From Anthoceros angustus (lineage: Eukaryota; Streptophyta; Anthocerotopsida; Anthocerotales; Anthocerotaceae), in NCBI GenBank assembly GCA_010909165.1, contig VJWM01000108.1, positions 682,001 through 746,000 on the forward strand: DNA of 64,000 bases, given 5' to 3'. Below the pieces are notes generated by a model. That model was not told the DNA's origin. It saw only the letters and a list, made by a program, of their open reading frames with translations, and did not search any database. Positions 34,641 through 46,923 of this stretch are shown here, piece by piece; position 1 is the first letter of the stretch, and each line of letters opens with the position of its first letter. The position numbers were made by a program, and so were the translations under genes.

Positions 34641-34803
34641 GTTAGGATTTTTATGTCTTTAGACTAATGCTCTGTCTGACCTAACCTGTGAAGGTCAACA
34701 GGGCTAATGGTTCAAGGGTATGTAAGATGCTATTGATGCATCAAAGATGGGCTGCAAACTGCGGCCAGTTTTTACAAAGGGTTAGTAGGGTTAGCATGTC
34801 TGT
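34641..34803 (-). other. Copy A leader, part left of nested element
   Basis: Matches the gag-proximal leader of the other copies. It ends at GGGTTAGCATGTC, where the nested + strand copia element begins. Confidence 0.65.
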
Positions 34804-34987
34804 TGTTGAAATAACCTCTTTAGCTTATATTTGTAATCTAGGCGTATGCATTAGGGTTTGACTATATAAACATTAGTTCATGTAATATCACTTGTACATT
34901 ATTATTTTCTCTTGGCTTTCCTTGCCTTGTGTGTGCTACCGCTCATGTCAAGCTTCCTCGGCATAAATCCAGCGTGCATTTTGGTTA
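34804..34987 (+). mobile_element. 5' LTR of nested copia
   Basis: Starts TGTTGAAATAACC and ends TTTTGGTTA before the PBS. TATATAAAC at about 34864 is a good TATA box. Confidence 0.8.
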
Positions 34988-34999
34988 TGGTATCGAGCC
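34988..34999 (+). other. PBS of nested copia, one base short
   Basis: TGGTATCGAGCC: the initiator-Met site with the A of ATCAGAGC missing. The same loss is seen in the array PBS copies at 46913, 53275 and 59160. Confidence 0.75.
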
Positions 35000-35869
35000 A
35001 TCACGCTGGTGATTATGTTGTAACTAAGATGCCGAGGCAGATCGAACTCGACCCGGAGGCGGAGGAGGTTTTGTTAAATCCTTTTCGGACCTCTAGATAG
35101 ATGTTCATTCCTCGAGCATCCCGTGGATTGAGGTGAGTTAAAAGGTGGCGTGATCGAGGGTTATGGAAAATTACATGCGGAGCCGCGATAATTCTTATTT
35201 TCAACGTCACGATTTTCTACTCGTGGTACAACTTGTGGACGCTTTTGAGACCAGCGCTCCTCGGCCGGGCCACCCTCTAAGCGGCTATTCTCACTTTCTG
35301 CACGGAGACGCCGATGTATCTAGCAACAAAGCGCCGATTCCGGTCATTAATCTTGAATTCACTTTGAATCGCTATTTGACGAGAATCTTTCTCAAAGCAA
35401 ATGGACTCATCAGATATGAAAATTCACAAGTTTGCCGTTAAATTCTCATCTGAACTTGATAGATTGACTAGGCAACTGCAGATTTTGAACAACACTTCGC
35501 TCCTCTTATGAGGAGCGCTCGATTGATCTAACCTTTGTTTCTGGTTTTGTCTAGGGTTTTTGTTGATCGGGATAGGTTCTAATGGATGTGTCATCGTTTC
35601 TCTTGTATCCCCCCACCATGAAGCTTGCAAGCGACACAGGTTGGTAACGTTCCTCCAAACCTTCCTTGCCCTGGACAGAAGTCAAGTCGGTGAGGTTAAT
35701 TTAGCTTTTCTGTGAACGAACCCTAAAAAAGTGTTTTCTTCAGAACGTTTCACTGGGACCTTTGCTCTCCATATGTCTACTAGAGACCATCTGCTGTTCT
35801 TTCCCCTCCCTACATTTCACATAGTCGTGGCCTAGGTACCAGTCCTTACCTCCCAATCCTCTACAACTT
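35000..35869 (+). other. Nested copia leader, no firm gene
   Basis: Short frames (for example 35163-35441) match nothing known to me. The sequence is probably untranslated leader or the lost N-terminus of gag. Confidence 0.35.
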
Positions 35870-36850
35870 ATCGTCATGGCTTGCTCAAATCATTTACCGA
35901 TGTTAAAGATAAGGACAGTTCAATGGAACCAAATTTCGGTTGGCGTGTTCATGCAAAGTACCTTAAAAGCACGGGAGTGTGCCGGCCAGATGGCTCCTAC
36001 CCGAACCTCCTCCCATTTGGTTCCATCCAGCAGCGAGCAACTATTGTCCTCAAGTTGATGTTGATAAGTGGAATGGTCTGAACAGTATTGCGTTGCCATT
36101 CTTATTTATGGACTTGATGAGGTCACGATTACGGATGTGGAATCTCTTACAAAAGCACATCGATCTGGACTCAACTCAACTGGTACATATGCCGTTAAAA
36201 CAATGCTTTCAAAGTGCAGCAATCCATGAGTTCTATACTTTGAGGATGCGGGAGGGTGATAGTGTGGCTGCCACACAAGCAAGTTTCGTCACCTTCGCTC
36301 CCGCCTTCTTTGAGTTGAACTCGGCGATGTCGGATGAGGATGCCAGCAATCGCTCACCCTACACCGCATCATACCAAACATTCGTGTACTCCGAATGGAC
36401 CTCTTGCTATAGTCGAGAATTTAGGTAGCAACCGGCTGCCCTTACCTTGAGAGTGTGATTGCTGCCCTTTATCGGGAGGAGCAGCCGACTTGACATACCT
36501 CGGGTGGCTCTAGCGTAATCCGACGATCGTGTTTTATATACCTCACAGTGGGGAGGTAGAGGAGGAAGGTCCTCTTTCCAACGTCCACAACAAACCTCCA
36601 ATGCTGCTGGATCATCTACTTCTAAGAAGCTGGCGGTTATGGCGTGTCAAACACCGACACTGGAAAGTGTCGCCGTAAGAAGGCGGGCGAGCCTCGTCGA
36701 CCCAAGCCAGAGGTCAACTCTATTGCTAAGGAGCGATCTTCGTCGGAAGGAGGCAAAGCTGTGGTGAAGATATACACCATCTGCCTTTCCTCTTCACCAA
36801 GTGCTCCCGGAAATTGGTACCTCTCACCGCACACATATTTGCAAGGATAA
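35870..36850 (+). pseudogene. Nested copia gag
   Basis: Across two frames the copia capsid domain is readable: D-E-V-T-I-T-D-V-E-S-L near 36115, L-N-S-T-G-T-Y-A-V-K near 36172, L-R-M-R-E-G-D-S-V-A near 36240, and M-S-D-E-D-A near 36328. A Lys/Arg-rich stretch (36660-36720) sits where a zinc knuckle is expected but lacks the Cys residues. It is a different gag family from the surrounding array. Confidence 0.7.
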
Positions 36851-36880
36851 GAGCTTGTTCAGCAGCTTACAAGGACATCC

Positions 36881-38045
36881 ATGATTCGAGCAAGTTGTCT
36901 TGCTAGGCTAATCTACTGTCGAGGTTATGGTACATGCCGTTTTGTGATGACTGACAACTCAGTCTTGCATGTCCCAGGTATCTTGTACGTTCCAGGCATG
37001 GCGAAAAATCTGCTCTCTGTGAGACTCCGAGCCATGCAACATAATTTGGAGTTCAGATTCTTTGGTTCTACTTGCGAAGTATTCAGATGTGCTTCGAGCA
37101 CTGAGTGCATTGGTCGAGGAGTTCCAGATTTTGAACTGTATCGGTTGGATGTTCTCTGCGAAGTTCCTACTTCGACCCCCGTGGCTGCATCGACCATCGC
37201 CGTCACACTTGCCTGCAACTGTACAAGCCAAGTTGTGGCATGCTCGACTCGGCCATGTCAACAAAAATACATTAATAAAATGACCACGCTATCTTTGAAC
37301 CACTTCCTTCTTGTTTCAAGGATTTACCAATCTGTGAGGCATGCTTGCAAAACAACGGAGAAGCCGTTTCCCATGCTGGTTTTCGACATCTTACATTCTC
37401 GATTTAATTCATGCGATATCTATGGCAGTTGCAGAAGTCCATTGGCGGATCATCCTATTATCGACCATTACGGATGATTTTAGTCGCTACACATGGACTT
37501 ACTCAATGACAAAGAAGAGTGATAATCGTTCACTGTTTTCAAGTGGTTGCCTATGGCGCAGGCGATCAGCCATTTCCTCAAGTGCATCCGTTCGATAATG
37601 GGAGACGCAACAACCAATTTGATCAAGATCTCCAAGAGCATGGCATCATTCGACAACTCACGTTCCTTACATACCGTGAGAATGGTGTTGCGGCGCAAGA
37701 ATCGAGACCCTTATGGGCATGACGAAGTATGCTGGGCGCTTTACTGCTGAATCTTTGAGGGCTTTGTGACTTCAACGTACATTCTGAATCGGCTGATAAC
37801 TACCTCTCTTCAAGGCAAGACCCCTTTCGAAATGTTTTAGAATAGAAAACCAAGCATCCTACATCTTAGAGTCTTTGGTTTGCCAGCTTTTGCCTACATC
37901 CCACAAGTCAAGCGTCAAAAGCTAGATGATAGATCTGGAGCCTTGCTATTTATTGGCTATAGCGAGGAAGCAAAGGCATATAAGTTAATAGACCCTCTTA
38001 CCTTTGCCCCGCCTTAGCAAGGAGTGTTGTCTTTAAGGAACTTGT
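36881..38045 (+). pseudogene. Nested copia protease end and integrase
   Basis: 36925-37010 reads C-R-F-V-M-T-D-N-S-V-L and V-P-G-M-A-K-N-L-L-S-V, typical of the end of copia protease. The pre-integrase motif L-W-H-A-R-L-G-H-V-N-K-N lies near 37240. Integrase core pieces follow: T-I-T-D-D-F-S-R-Y-T (37465) and a degraded second catalytic block near 37595. The C-terminal L-R-V-F-G-L-P-A-F and L-F-I-G-Y-S-E-E lie at 37865-37975. Frame changes are frequent. Confidence 0.75.
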
Positions 38046-38510
38046 GGACCTGTGATCCCTGAGAAGCAGTGCATGCAGAACTGGATTCGATTCCTCGATA
38101 ATGAGGATATCTTCTCAGACATGACTGGTTTTGATACACAGCCCGTTCAGTTTCCACAGGGTCCTCCTGTTATTCCTCAACCTGTGTTATTGCCTGGCCC
38201 AGCACATCAACCTGCAATCGCCCAACCTTTTTTGCCTCAAGGCCTTGATTCTGACCCCCTGGATGATTTCGAATTGGACCCCCTTGCTGCAGTCCAGGAT
38301 CCCGATCAGCCAAATCTAGTCCTAGAGCTTGAACCTTTTTTACGCTCCGGCCCGATCTGGTCATTCGAGATAGATCCCTATGTCGTCGTTGCCCCTAGAC
38401 GCAATCCTCCTCGAGCTCGACTTCCTCGAGATCAATGGGCGTAACCCCTTATACCTCGCCGATTTGCACCCTCGCCTGTGCCTAATCCCGAGTTCACCCT
38501 TATCCTTGAC
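38046..38510 (+). pseudogene. Nested copia integrase-RT linker, Pro-rich
   Basis: A frame open at 38052-38444 is rich in Pro, Gln and Asp. This is the usual low-complexity linker between copia integrase and RT. No catalytic motif. Confidence 0.6.
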
Positions 38511-39900
38511 CTTGTATCCATGGACGAGGCATATGAAGGCCCTGATGCCTCTCATTGGCGAGCTGCCGTTGAGGAGGAGTATCAATCTATTATAAAAAAC
38601 AAGACTTGGGAGTTAACAGATTTGCCACCGGAAGGAAGGCGATTACTTGCAAATGGGTTTTAAAACCAAGCTTAATGCCGAGGGGCTCGGTACAAAGCCG
38701 CATCTGGCTGAGGTTTCACCAAGTCCTCGGGTTTAGACTACCAGAGACTTTCTCCCCTGTGGTCAAGGCACAATCCATCGTAATCTTAGCCCTATCTGCT
38801 GAAAGAACTTGGAGCTACACCAAATGGATGTATGTACGCTTTTCACATGGTGAAATCAAGGAAGAAATCTACATGAACAAATTTCAAGGCTATGTCGACA
38901 AGAAATTTCCTAACAAGGTACTCAGTTACTTAAAGCCCTGTGGGCTCAAATAGAGTGCGATGTTATGGAATGAAAAGCTAGATGTCAACTCAAGGCTTTG
39001 GGTTTTGTAAAGCAAAGCGACTATCGCTTACTACTTGGTTGATGGCTCATGTTTTGTATCCTTGTCGCTTATGGACGATTGCATCTTCGCCTCGCAGACA
39101 CCACCATTCTCAACAGAGTCAAGGATCTTCGAATAAATTCAAATGAAAGATGTGGGAGCTTTAAAATCGCCTAGGTGTTCAAGTCCTAAGGAATAGAGAA
39201 GGGACTCATGCTATACATCGGAAGAAGTACTTTAAATCTTGAGGCGATTTTCCTTGATCAAGCTAGACGCTCTGTGTTTTGTGGGAGTGTCGCAGACATT
39301 GTGCACCTCAAGAGACCGCCGATATGGAGAAGATTCCTTAGGCATGTCAGAGGTGCCTAATATTTATCTCAACCATACGCCCCGATATAGCTTTTTCGCG
39401 AAGGCGCTTTCCAATTTTGTGAAAGACCAGTGCGCACACCGCAAGTGAAACCAATTTATCGTTACCCATACGACCACTCGGTATTTTCTTTCCGTGGCTC
39501 CATGACTAACCTTCCGCTTTCTATGCGACCGGGCTTCATTGATTCACGGAAGAGTTTATCAACGTGACTGCTTGGACAGCATACTGGTCTTGTAAGAAGC
39601 AATCAGTATTGTACTCATCAATCAAGTCAATATATTACATATCTGCTAAAGAGGCAGAGGGAAGATCTATTTGAAGTGTTTATGTTGAGCGTGCCACCCC
39701 ACCATGTACATCGTGACACGGCCATTGCTCTCGTTAACCTCAAGCTTCCATGCTTATACCAAGCATATCGGAATCAAACATCATTATATTAGAGACTGGC
39801 CAAGGAGTGATTCAAGTCAAATATATCTCCGTGACAATACAAATGATATCTTAACTAAGGCGCTGCCTGCCACGTACATTCACAGCACATGAGTCCCTTG
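38511..39900 (+). pseudogene. Nested copia RT and RNase H
   Basis: W-R-A-A-V-E-E-E-Y-Q-S-I near 38555 and T-W-E-L-T-D-L-P begin the RT domain. Then come C-K-W-V (38650), E-T-F-S-P-V-V-K (38748), K-E-E-I-Y-M (38860) and the active-site block at about 39070. The active site reads M-D-D because one base of Y-V-D-D seems lost. RNase H follows with D-S-R-K-S-L-S near 39542 and A-I-A-L-V-N near 39725. These copy the RNA and remove it from the hybrid. Confidence 0.8.
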
Positions 39901-40669
39901 CCCACGGGATCACTACACCTGCAAGATGAAAGGTAACCTCATGTCGACCTTGTGGAGTTGGGGGTGGGGACCTCAGTCCCCCGGTTTTTCAAGCTTATCA
40001 TAATCTAGTTTGTGAACCCATGCTCACAGTCCTACCCATCTGTCTTGGCTCGCAGACATCACACTGTGTTTGAAGGTATGGTCAGCATTTACATAGCAGC
40101 TCATGGATGAAGCATCATATACCTACCCAATCATGCTTGCCCTTCGCCTTTCTTTCCCGCTCCTCCGTCCTTTTTCCGTGGTTTGGTGCACCGCCTTTGT
40201 TGTCCCTCGCCCCTCGCAAGGAGTCCCATTGCTTCTCGCCCACACGCTGCGAGATCTCTAAGGGATCAGCCTGCGCGCTTGGATACCGTGCTTGATATCT
40301 CAAGATTCACGAGGTCTTCGCCCACCATGACCCGAGTGAACCTCAAGCTCCCAAACAAATCCTCCTGCAAACCGCCAAATCAAGGCTTCCACCCTTGTCC
40401 CGGCAGCTCGAGTGCTGGCCTGCTTCCTAGTCCTTCTTCCTTGGCACAAATATCACTATAGTTTCATCCAGAAGAGTCTCTGGGTTGCCATTTGTCACGC
40501 CACCGAATCAAGATGCAAAATAAGCCGATGATTGCCACCACCGCGAGTACCGGTACATGTACACCGACGCCACCGCTTGAGCTTCTCGCACGAATGAGAG
40601 GGTATAATCGAGGCACAAAGATATCAATTTTTTTCATTCTTGCTGAAGAGCATCTCAGCTTATGTGGAG
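39901..40669 (+). other. Nested copia 3' untranslated region
   Basis: No gene. A G-run (GTTGGGGGTGGGGAC near 39957) resembles a polypurine tract, but the LTR begins 700 bases later, after CTTATGTGGAG. The frame 40183-40461 is compositional. Confidence 0.45.
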
Positions 40670-40842
40670 TGTTGAAATAACTCTTTAGCTTATATTGTAA
40701 TCTAGCGATGTTTTAGGTTTGACTATATAAACATTACTAAATATCACTTGTACATTATTATTTTCTCCGGCTTCCTTCTATGTGTGCTACCGTGAGCGCC
40801 ATGTCAAGCTTTTGGCATAAAAGCTCGATTTTGTATCCGTTA
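40670..40842 (+). mobile_element. 3' LTR of nested copia
   Basis: Starts TGTTGAAATAAC like the 5' LTR and shares its TATATAAAC and CACTTGTACATTATTATTTT. Confidence 0.8.
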
Positions 40843-41815
40843 CCCACATGTAGGGGATGTCGCATTTGAACTCGCTTGCAATCCTTTGTTTTCTAATCTC
40901 CCACTTGTTAAATGCGTAGGTGGAGCAAGAGGGACATGAATTTGGAGCATCAAATGTATGCGCTTTATTTGTTTTATTTGCACGCTTATATGCAACACCG
41001 AGGCTGGGTTAGCAAGTAAAGCGGCTTTAATAATGTAAGCAACTCAAGTCCAAATGTCCTATCTCTTTATCTTGTTCACATCATAGCGACGCTCGATCGA
41101 TGTTTTGAAAACGTCATCAACATGTTGCCGGTGTGCTTTCGCATTTAATCGTGATACACTTGTGTGTGGTGCGACATGTGTGGTCAGAAACCCCGGATTA
41201 CTACCATGGAATGCTCACACACGCACTGAAGATTGTTAGGGTTTCTAGGTGGAGGGCAACACCGATGGCGCTTCAGTGGAAGAGAGTCGCAATCAATGTG
41301 TTGAATGACTGCCTTACTTCAAGAGCAAGTGCAGGCTGATTTTTCAACTATCCATTCCTCGTGTCTCATGAGCGATGCAATCATTTGCCTGGCACTCCTT
41401 GCCCTCTGCGGCGATTCTGCTGTGGAATGCACCCAGTAGGGCGTGGCTGCCATTGTTGCCCGTCCAATAGATTGGCCACTCATTTGGCTAGGATTTGTGT
41501 TTTAGAATTTTCGAGAACCATTTTTGTAATTCTATATGATTTTATATAAAGATTTTTGCCAATTCTGGCAGTTGTTCTAGTGTACCTAGTGTCAAATTGC
41601 TCTACAGCAATCTGACAACAGGTGCACTAGGACAGACTCCTAGAAATGCAAATTTTCTAAATAAAAATCAAGAAAAGAAACTACAAGTTGGTTTCTTGAT
41701 CATTTTCTTGTTTTCTCATTAGAAAATTATTTTCTAAACAAGAAACAAACAACACATATTTGTGCACATCCGTGCAAAGCATTCTCATAATTTAATGTGC
41801 ATTCTCATGAATGCA
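40843..41815 (-). other. Copy A leader, part right of nested element
   Basis: Continues the leader from 34803. The inverted-repeat segment near 41660-41750 is conserved. The PBS and the first bases of the LTR are deleted: ATGAATGCA runs straight into TATTAATTACATTG. Confidence 0.65.
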
Positions 41816-41992
41816 TATTAATTACATTGTATATATTAAAAACAAGGATAAGGAAAGTAGAACTAGACTTAACTTAATAATGAAAAGGCATGACTTTTGC
41901 TAAAGGACGAACCCTAATGAAAGGGTTAAGCTAAATTAAATCTAAGTGCACACTCTATATATGTAGATATAACTAAACCGAATAACTCAACA
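41816..41992 (-). mobile_element. LTR shared by copies A and B, end deleted
   Basis: Matches 30880-31072 of the first LTR but lacks about 40 bases at the PBS side. The TGTTGAG start on - (41992) is kept. Confidence 0.75.
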
Positions 41993-42005
41993 CTACTATC
42001 TCCAT

Positions 42006-42655
42006 TATGGCCCGACAATGGCTGGCCAAAATCCAAGAATGGCACCAACGGGACAATGGCTGGCCATACAATGGCTGATATTTACAATGGCTGGCCATAC
42101 AATGGCTGGCCCCACAATGGCCGCCACAATGGCCGGCCCCACAATGGCTGGCCATACAATGGCCTCACAATGGCTGGCCATAATGGCTGGCCCCACAATG
42201 GTATTGACAATGGCCGGCCATACAATGGCTGGCCCCATAATGGCTGGCCCCACAATGGCTGGCCATAACAATGGCTGGCCCCAATGGTCTTTCGACATAA
42301 TGGCTGGCCATACAATGGCAAGCGACAATGGCGACCATACAATGGCCGTCCTTCAATGGCTTGCCCGACAATGGCTGGCCCCACAATGGCTGGCCATACA
42401 ATGGCTGGCCAAAATCCAAGAATGGCGCCTAACGCCCGCAATGGCCGGCCCGACGATGGTTGGCCCGATGATGGTCGGGTCCGACAATGGCTGGCCCGAC
42501 AATGGCCGGGCATAAAATGGCTGGCCAAATCCGTGAATGGCGCCTAACGCCGACAATGGCTGGCCATACAATGGCCAAAAATGGCTGGCCATAATGGCGA
42601 TACAATGGTCGGCCATACAATGGCTGGCTATATAATGGCCGCAAAATGGCGGCAT
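42006..42655. repeat. Minisatellite of copy B, most regular
   Basis: About 40 units of ACAATGGCTGGCC plus AT or CG. The 15-bp period keeps a five-residue repeat open on both strands (T-M-A-G-H/P on +; G-Q-P-L-S/Y on -). These long frames are a by-product of the repeat. Confidence 0.9.
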
Positions 42656-43535
42656 GTACAAACATGTACCATCGGGAGTGCGCACTTGCTTGTGGGTGTA
42701 GAGGTGGCACCGCTCATAATAAGAACACTTAAGAAAATGCCAAAGAGCGTGACGATTAGTATTAGAGCCCGCGCGACTTTTCCCTTTCTAGGCCGACTGT
42801 GTAAGGGATTAATGGAGTGCGTGTTGCCGAGTGGCACGCCTCGCACATTTGAATGGACGTGTTCATCATCCCCCACCAAATTTAAAATACCCTCCCCTTC
42901 CTCCCTGCCTCCCACCTAGCCCCTTGCTAGTCCACCAAATTTATAACTTTGCTTACATTTTACAATGTTGCTTATACTTCTAACGCAATCTACAACATGG
43001 GAGCCACATCATCGATCCTCGTTATAAATGAACTCTAATCATATTTTTTAAATCAATACCAATAATAAAGACTTTTGAAGAAATAAAGATCAAATATCAA
43101 ATTTTGAGAAAGAGATTTTACAATGTAATCTACAACAAGGGAGGCACGTCATCAATCCACCGCTGCAAATGGTCTTCAATAATATTTTTTGTGATTAATA
43201 ACAATAATAAAGAGTTTAAAAAAATGAAGAACACATTTCGAGAAAATATTTTACAACGTAATCTACAACAAGGAGCCACATCATCAATCGCTGATATATA
43301 TTACCTCAAATCATATTTTTGATTAATAATAAAAAGAGTTTTAATGTAATAAAGAATACATTTTGAGAAAAATATTTTACAATGTAATCTATAACAAGGA
43401 AGCCACATCATCAATTGCTATTGTAAATGGCTTCCAATCATATTTTTGATTAATGATGATAAAAATATTTTTTTGAAGAAATAAAGATCAAAATTTTGAG
43501 AAAAGGCTTTTACAACGTATCTACAACAAGGGCGC
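42656..43535. repeat. Copy B non-coding region, AT-rich subrepeats
   Basis: Subrepeat starts near 42958, 43116, 43249, 43375 and 43508. CATGTACAAACATGTAC at about 42653 marks the border with the minisatellite. Confidence 0.8.
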
Positions 43536-44790
43536 CTAATGCCGACAATGGCTGGCCCGACGATGGCTGGCCCGACAGAGGAGGTTGTCAGAAGTCATTA
43601 GCAAAATTGCTTCATCCGCCTCCCTCATCATTTCGGCCGTTGTTCTTCTTCCCTTCATCAGAGCAATTTCCTCACGTGCGTAAGTCGCGGAAAAGCTTGA
43701 GGTATTATAGGACGAGGTTTCTTGGCCTTAGTAAGTCATTAGAAAAAATGAAGATGAAGGATAGCTGGTTTTCTACCAAAGAACGCTTCATAAGGGGTCT
43801 GTCCTAAGACCGCAGCAGGGCAACTGCGTAAATAAATAGCTGTCATGAGGGCCTCAAGATGGGAGTGGCGTGAGGCTTGGTGGAACAAGGAAGAAACCAT
43901 CTCCGCAGCAAAATTCAAGCGCCGCCTACACCATTTTGTTGTGTGTATACGATCGTAAGTTGTCGTCTATCCTCATCCGCACAATAGGCTTGAAATTCGT
44001 TTGATGTGAATTCACCACCATTGTCGAAGGAGGGTTTTCATGCTTTTCCACCCATCTCTATATACTTCATGTAGTCTTTAAACAGGAGAAGTATTCACTT
44101 TTGGCTTTCAGAAATAAGCCATGACAAATCTGGTCTTGTCGTCTGTGAATGTTAGGAAATATCTGCCACCACCAATTGAGGGCTGTGAAAGTGGCCCACA
44201 TATGTCAGGGTGGACGAGCTCAAGAACGTATGAAGCCCTGTGGGGAGCTTGGTTCTTGAAGGCGATGACGCTTTGACAAGACATGTGCTTCACAAAGTGG
44301 TAAGGGTGGCAAACCGCCAATTTTTCCATCACCATGTCACTAGTCGCTAGTTTCGTAACTTGGCACCGTGAGGGTGACCTAAACGCATGCCATAACCTAG
44401 CTTTTTCTATCGCTGCGCTTTGCGCTTGTCTCTCAAGACTTAGAAGCTAAGTGTGTTCGCATCAGCATCACTGTGTGTGCAAACGAATAGATCATGGTCC
44501 GGAACCATAAGCTATTACTTTCGATCAAATGCATCGATGATCCTACATTCTTCGGGAGTGAACAGGATATGACCGTTATCCATGTTGAGCTTCCTAACAG
44601 ATGAGGTTCCTAGTCATTTCGTGACATGATACACATGTGAGTAAGAGTGTGATCCTCAAGGAATCGAATTTTCATGCCTATTCCTCGAGACACAAGTGAT
44701 CTATCGTCACCCGTAAACGAATCGATCTTTATGGTCTATATGTGACGACGCGCTTTATCGAAACTAATGTGCGCCGTTGCACTCAGACAA
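43536..44790 (-). pseudogene. Copy B copia protease-integrase
   Basis: The frame 44335-44108 (-) covers the integrase start with I-C-G-P-L-S and F-L-T-F-T-D-D-K-T-R, better than in copy A. The D-N-G-G-E-F block near 44010 has lost bases. The C-terminal domain is partly deleted: 43680-43760 jumps over about 200 bases present in copies 0, A and E. Confidence 0.7.
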
Positions 44791-45750
44791 GGTACCACTC
44801 ATGTAATCGTCTCCCTTGTGTGTTTGTTGATGTATATGTGGGTTAGCAGGATGAGCAAACTCCTAGTCCCTACCGTGTGGATGAAGGGGAAGCTTGCTTT
44901 TCACCATGGCGTGTCTCAAAAGTGGAGTTGCCCTCCTGCAGGTACCATCGCTTCTTTTCGACACTTGCTTTCCCAATGACCCGAATCTGCACCAGTGGCA
45001 TTTTCCATTCTTCTTGCTCTTGAAGTAGCTCGTGTGACTGCTAGCACTTGAGGTATTCTCCTCAAGGTTAGGCTTGCCGCCTTTGTTTCGCTTTGGTGGT
45101 GAAGAGCCGCTTGCCAAAGATGCCTCGTAGTTCCTCTTGTTGCTTCTTCCCGAGAAGAGCTCTCACTAACTCAAAACGCTTGTTTGGGGAAGGGTAAAGC
45201 CCGCAAGCTAGTTTCCGCCCCAAGCGCCAGGACGCCAAAGTGTGACCATGACTGGGAGTGACATCATGAAATACAATGTGAGTAAATCATGCTTGAGAGA
45301 TTCTCGAGAAGCGCCTCTAGCTTAGAAACCAAGGTTCTAAAGAATCCAAGATGTTTTTCAATTGTATCTCCGCCTCTCATTTTGCAGCTCAACATTGCAA
45401 GTGCCGGCCCCGACTTGTGGTATTTGTGCCGCGCAGATCTTGAAGCCCGGACCATATCTCACCAAGTCTTGCATCCAGAGGTCCGTCAAGATGTCGAGGT
45501 CAACCCACTCCGGATCGTACATGGCGCTTCATCCCTAATATATTGTCCATGCATCCCGATTCTTCTTTTCAAGAGAAGGAGTGGAGTGCAGTACAATGGC
45601 GTGAAACTTGTCCTCCCTTTGGCCAGCTTCCATAGCGCTTGTTTTGTAGTGCTCCTCGCATCCGCATAACCTAGATATCATAACTGCTCCCCAAATCCTC
45701 TTTCCTTGAAGCCATCTCCACCAAGGTTAGTGTTTGGCTCACCATGTTTA
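44791..45750 (-). pseudogene. Copy B copia gag
   Basis: 45455-45264 (-) reads G-D-T-I-E-K-H-L-G-F-F-R. The knuckle at about 45005-44960 starts G-K-C-H-W-C but loses its His and last Cys to indels. Confidence 0.7.
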
Positions 45751-46912
45751 GGATTTTGTAGGTCCTTCCTAGTCGTTAGGATTTTATGGCTGTTAGACTA
45801 ATGCCCCTTCGACCTAACTCGCAGGTCAACAGGGCTAATGGTTCAAGGGTATCTAAGATGCTATTGATGCATCAAAGATGGCTGCAAAGCGCGCTTACAA
45901 AGGGTTAGCATGTCTCATAGCCACGGTAGGTTGATGTGCTGCATTTGAACTCCGCTTGCAATCCTTTGTTTTCTAATCTCCACTTGTTAAATGCGAGGTG
46001 GAGCAAGAGGGACATGAATTTGGAGCATCAAATGTATGCAATTATTTGTTTTGCACGACGCTTACATGCAACACCGAGGCTGGGTTAGCAAGTAAAGCGG
46101 GCTTTAACAATGTAAGCAACTCAAGTCCAAATGTCCTATCTCGCTTTTCGATCTTGTAAGTCTACATCGATACAAAGACGCTTCGATCTTTTTGAAAACG
46201 CCTATCAACATGTTGCCGGTGTGCTTCAATCGCATTTAACTGGATACACTTGTGTGGTGCGACATGTGTGGTCGGAAACCCCGGGATTACGTTACCATGG
46301 AATGCTCGCAACACACGCACTGAAGATTGTTAGGGTTTCTAGGTGGAGGGCAAACACCGGATGGCGCTCGTAAGAGAGTCTCAATCAATGTGTTGAATGA
46401 CTCTTTACTTCAAGAGCAAGTGTGCTGATTTTATGCTCGAACCGGCTCCATTCTCGGTTGGTGGAGCAGCTTATGCAATCATTTTGCTCGGTACTCCTTG
46501 CCCTCTCGCGATTCTGCTGTGGAATGCGCCGGCAGGCGTGGCTGCCATTGTTGCCCGTCAATAGATTGGCCATTTCATTTGGCTAGGATTTTGTGTTTTA
46601 GAATTTTCGAGAACCATTTTGTAATTCTATATGATTTTATATAAAGATTTGTGCCACTCGGCAGCTTGTCTTAGTTCTAGTGTCAAATTGCTCACAAAGA
46701 ATCGACAATAGGTGCACTAGGATGAACTCCTAGAAATGCAAATTTTCTAAATAAAAATCAAGAAAAGAAACTACAAGTTGGTTTCTTGATCATTTTCTTG
46801 TTTTCTCATTAGAAAATTGTTTTCTAAACAAGAAACAAACACAACACATATTGTGCACATCCAAATGTGCCCAATTTAATGTGCATTCTCATGAATGCAC
46901 CCTATGCTCATA
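45751..46912 (-). other. Copy B leader
   Basis: Uninterrupted leader; around 45910-45940 it shows the empty target (CATGTCTCATAGCCACGG) where copies A and C carry the + strand copia. Confidence 0.65.
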
Positions 46913-46923
46913 GCTCGATACCA
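46913..46923 (-). other. Copy B primer-binding site
   Basis: GCTCGATACCA, one base shorter than the perfect site at 30829. Confidence 0.8.

Larger units (their letters stand above)
34804..40842 (+). mobile_element. Nested + strand Ty1/copia element, both LTRs
   Basis: Matching LTRs of 184 and 173 bp flank gag, protease, integrase, RT and RNase H in copia order. It lies in the leader of copy A in opposite orientation. A target duplication is not visible (GCATGTCTG left, CCCACATGTAGG right). The LTRs differ by several small indels. Confidence 0.85.

Noticed and set aside
34770-34803. Two AGGGTTAG motifs that resemble plant telomere repeats
   Set aside because: Only two partial units, part of the normal array leader with a small local duplication.
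42018-42515. Long frame coding a T-M-A-G pentapeptide repeat
   Set aside because: It follows from a 15-bp period without stops. The reverse strand is equally open, and no start context or conserved ends are seen among copies.
42006-42655. Regular short repeats resembling a CRISPR array
   Set aside because: The 15-bp units are contiguous without unique spacers, and the context is a eukaryotic retrotransposon.
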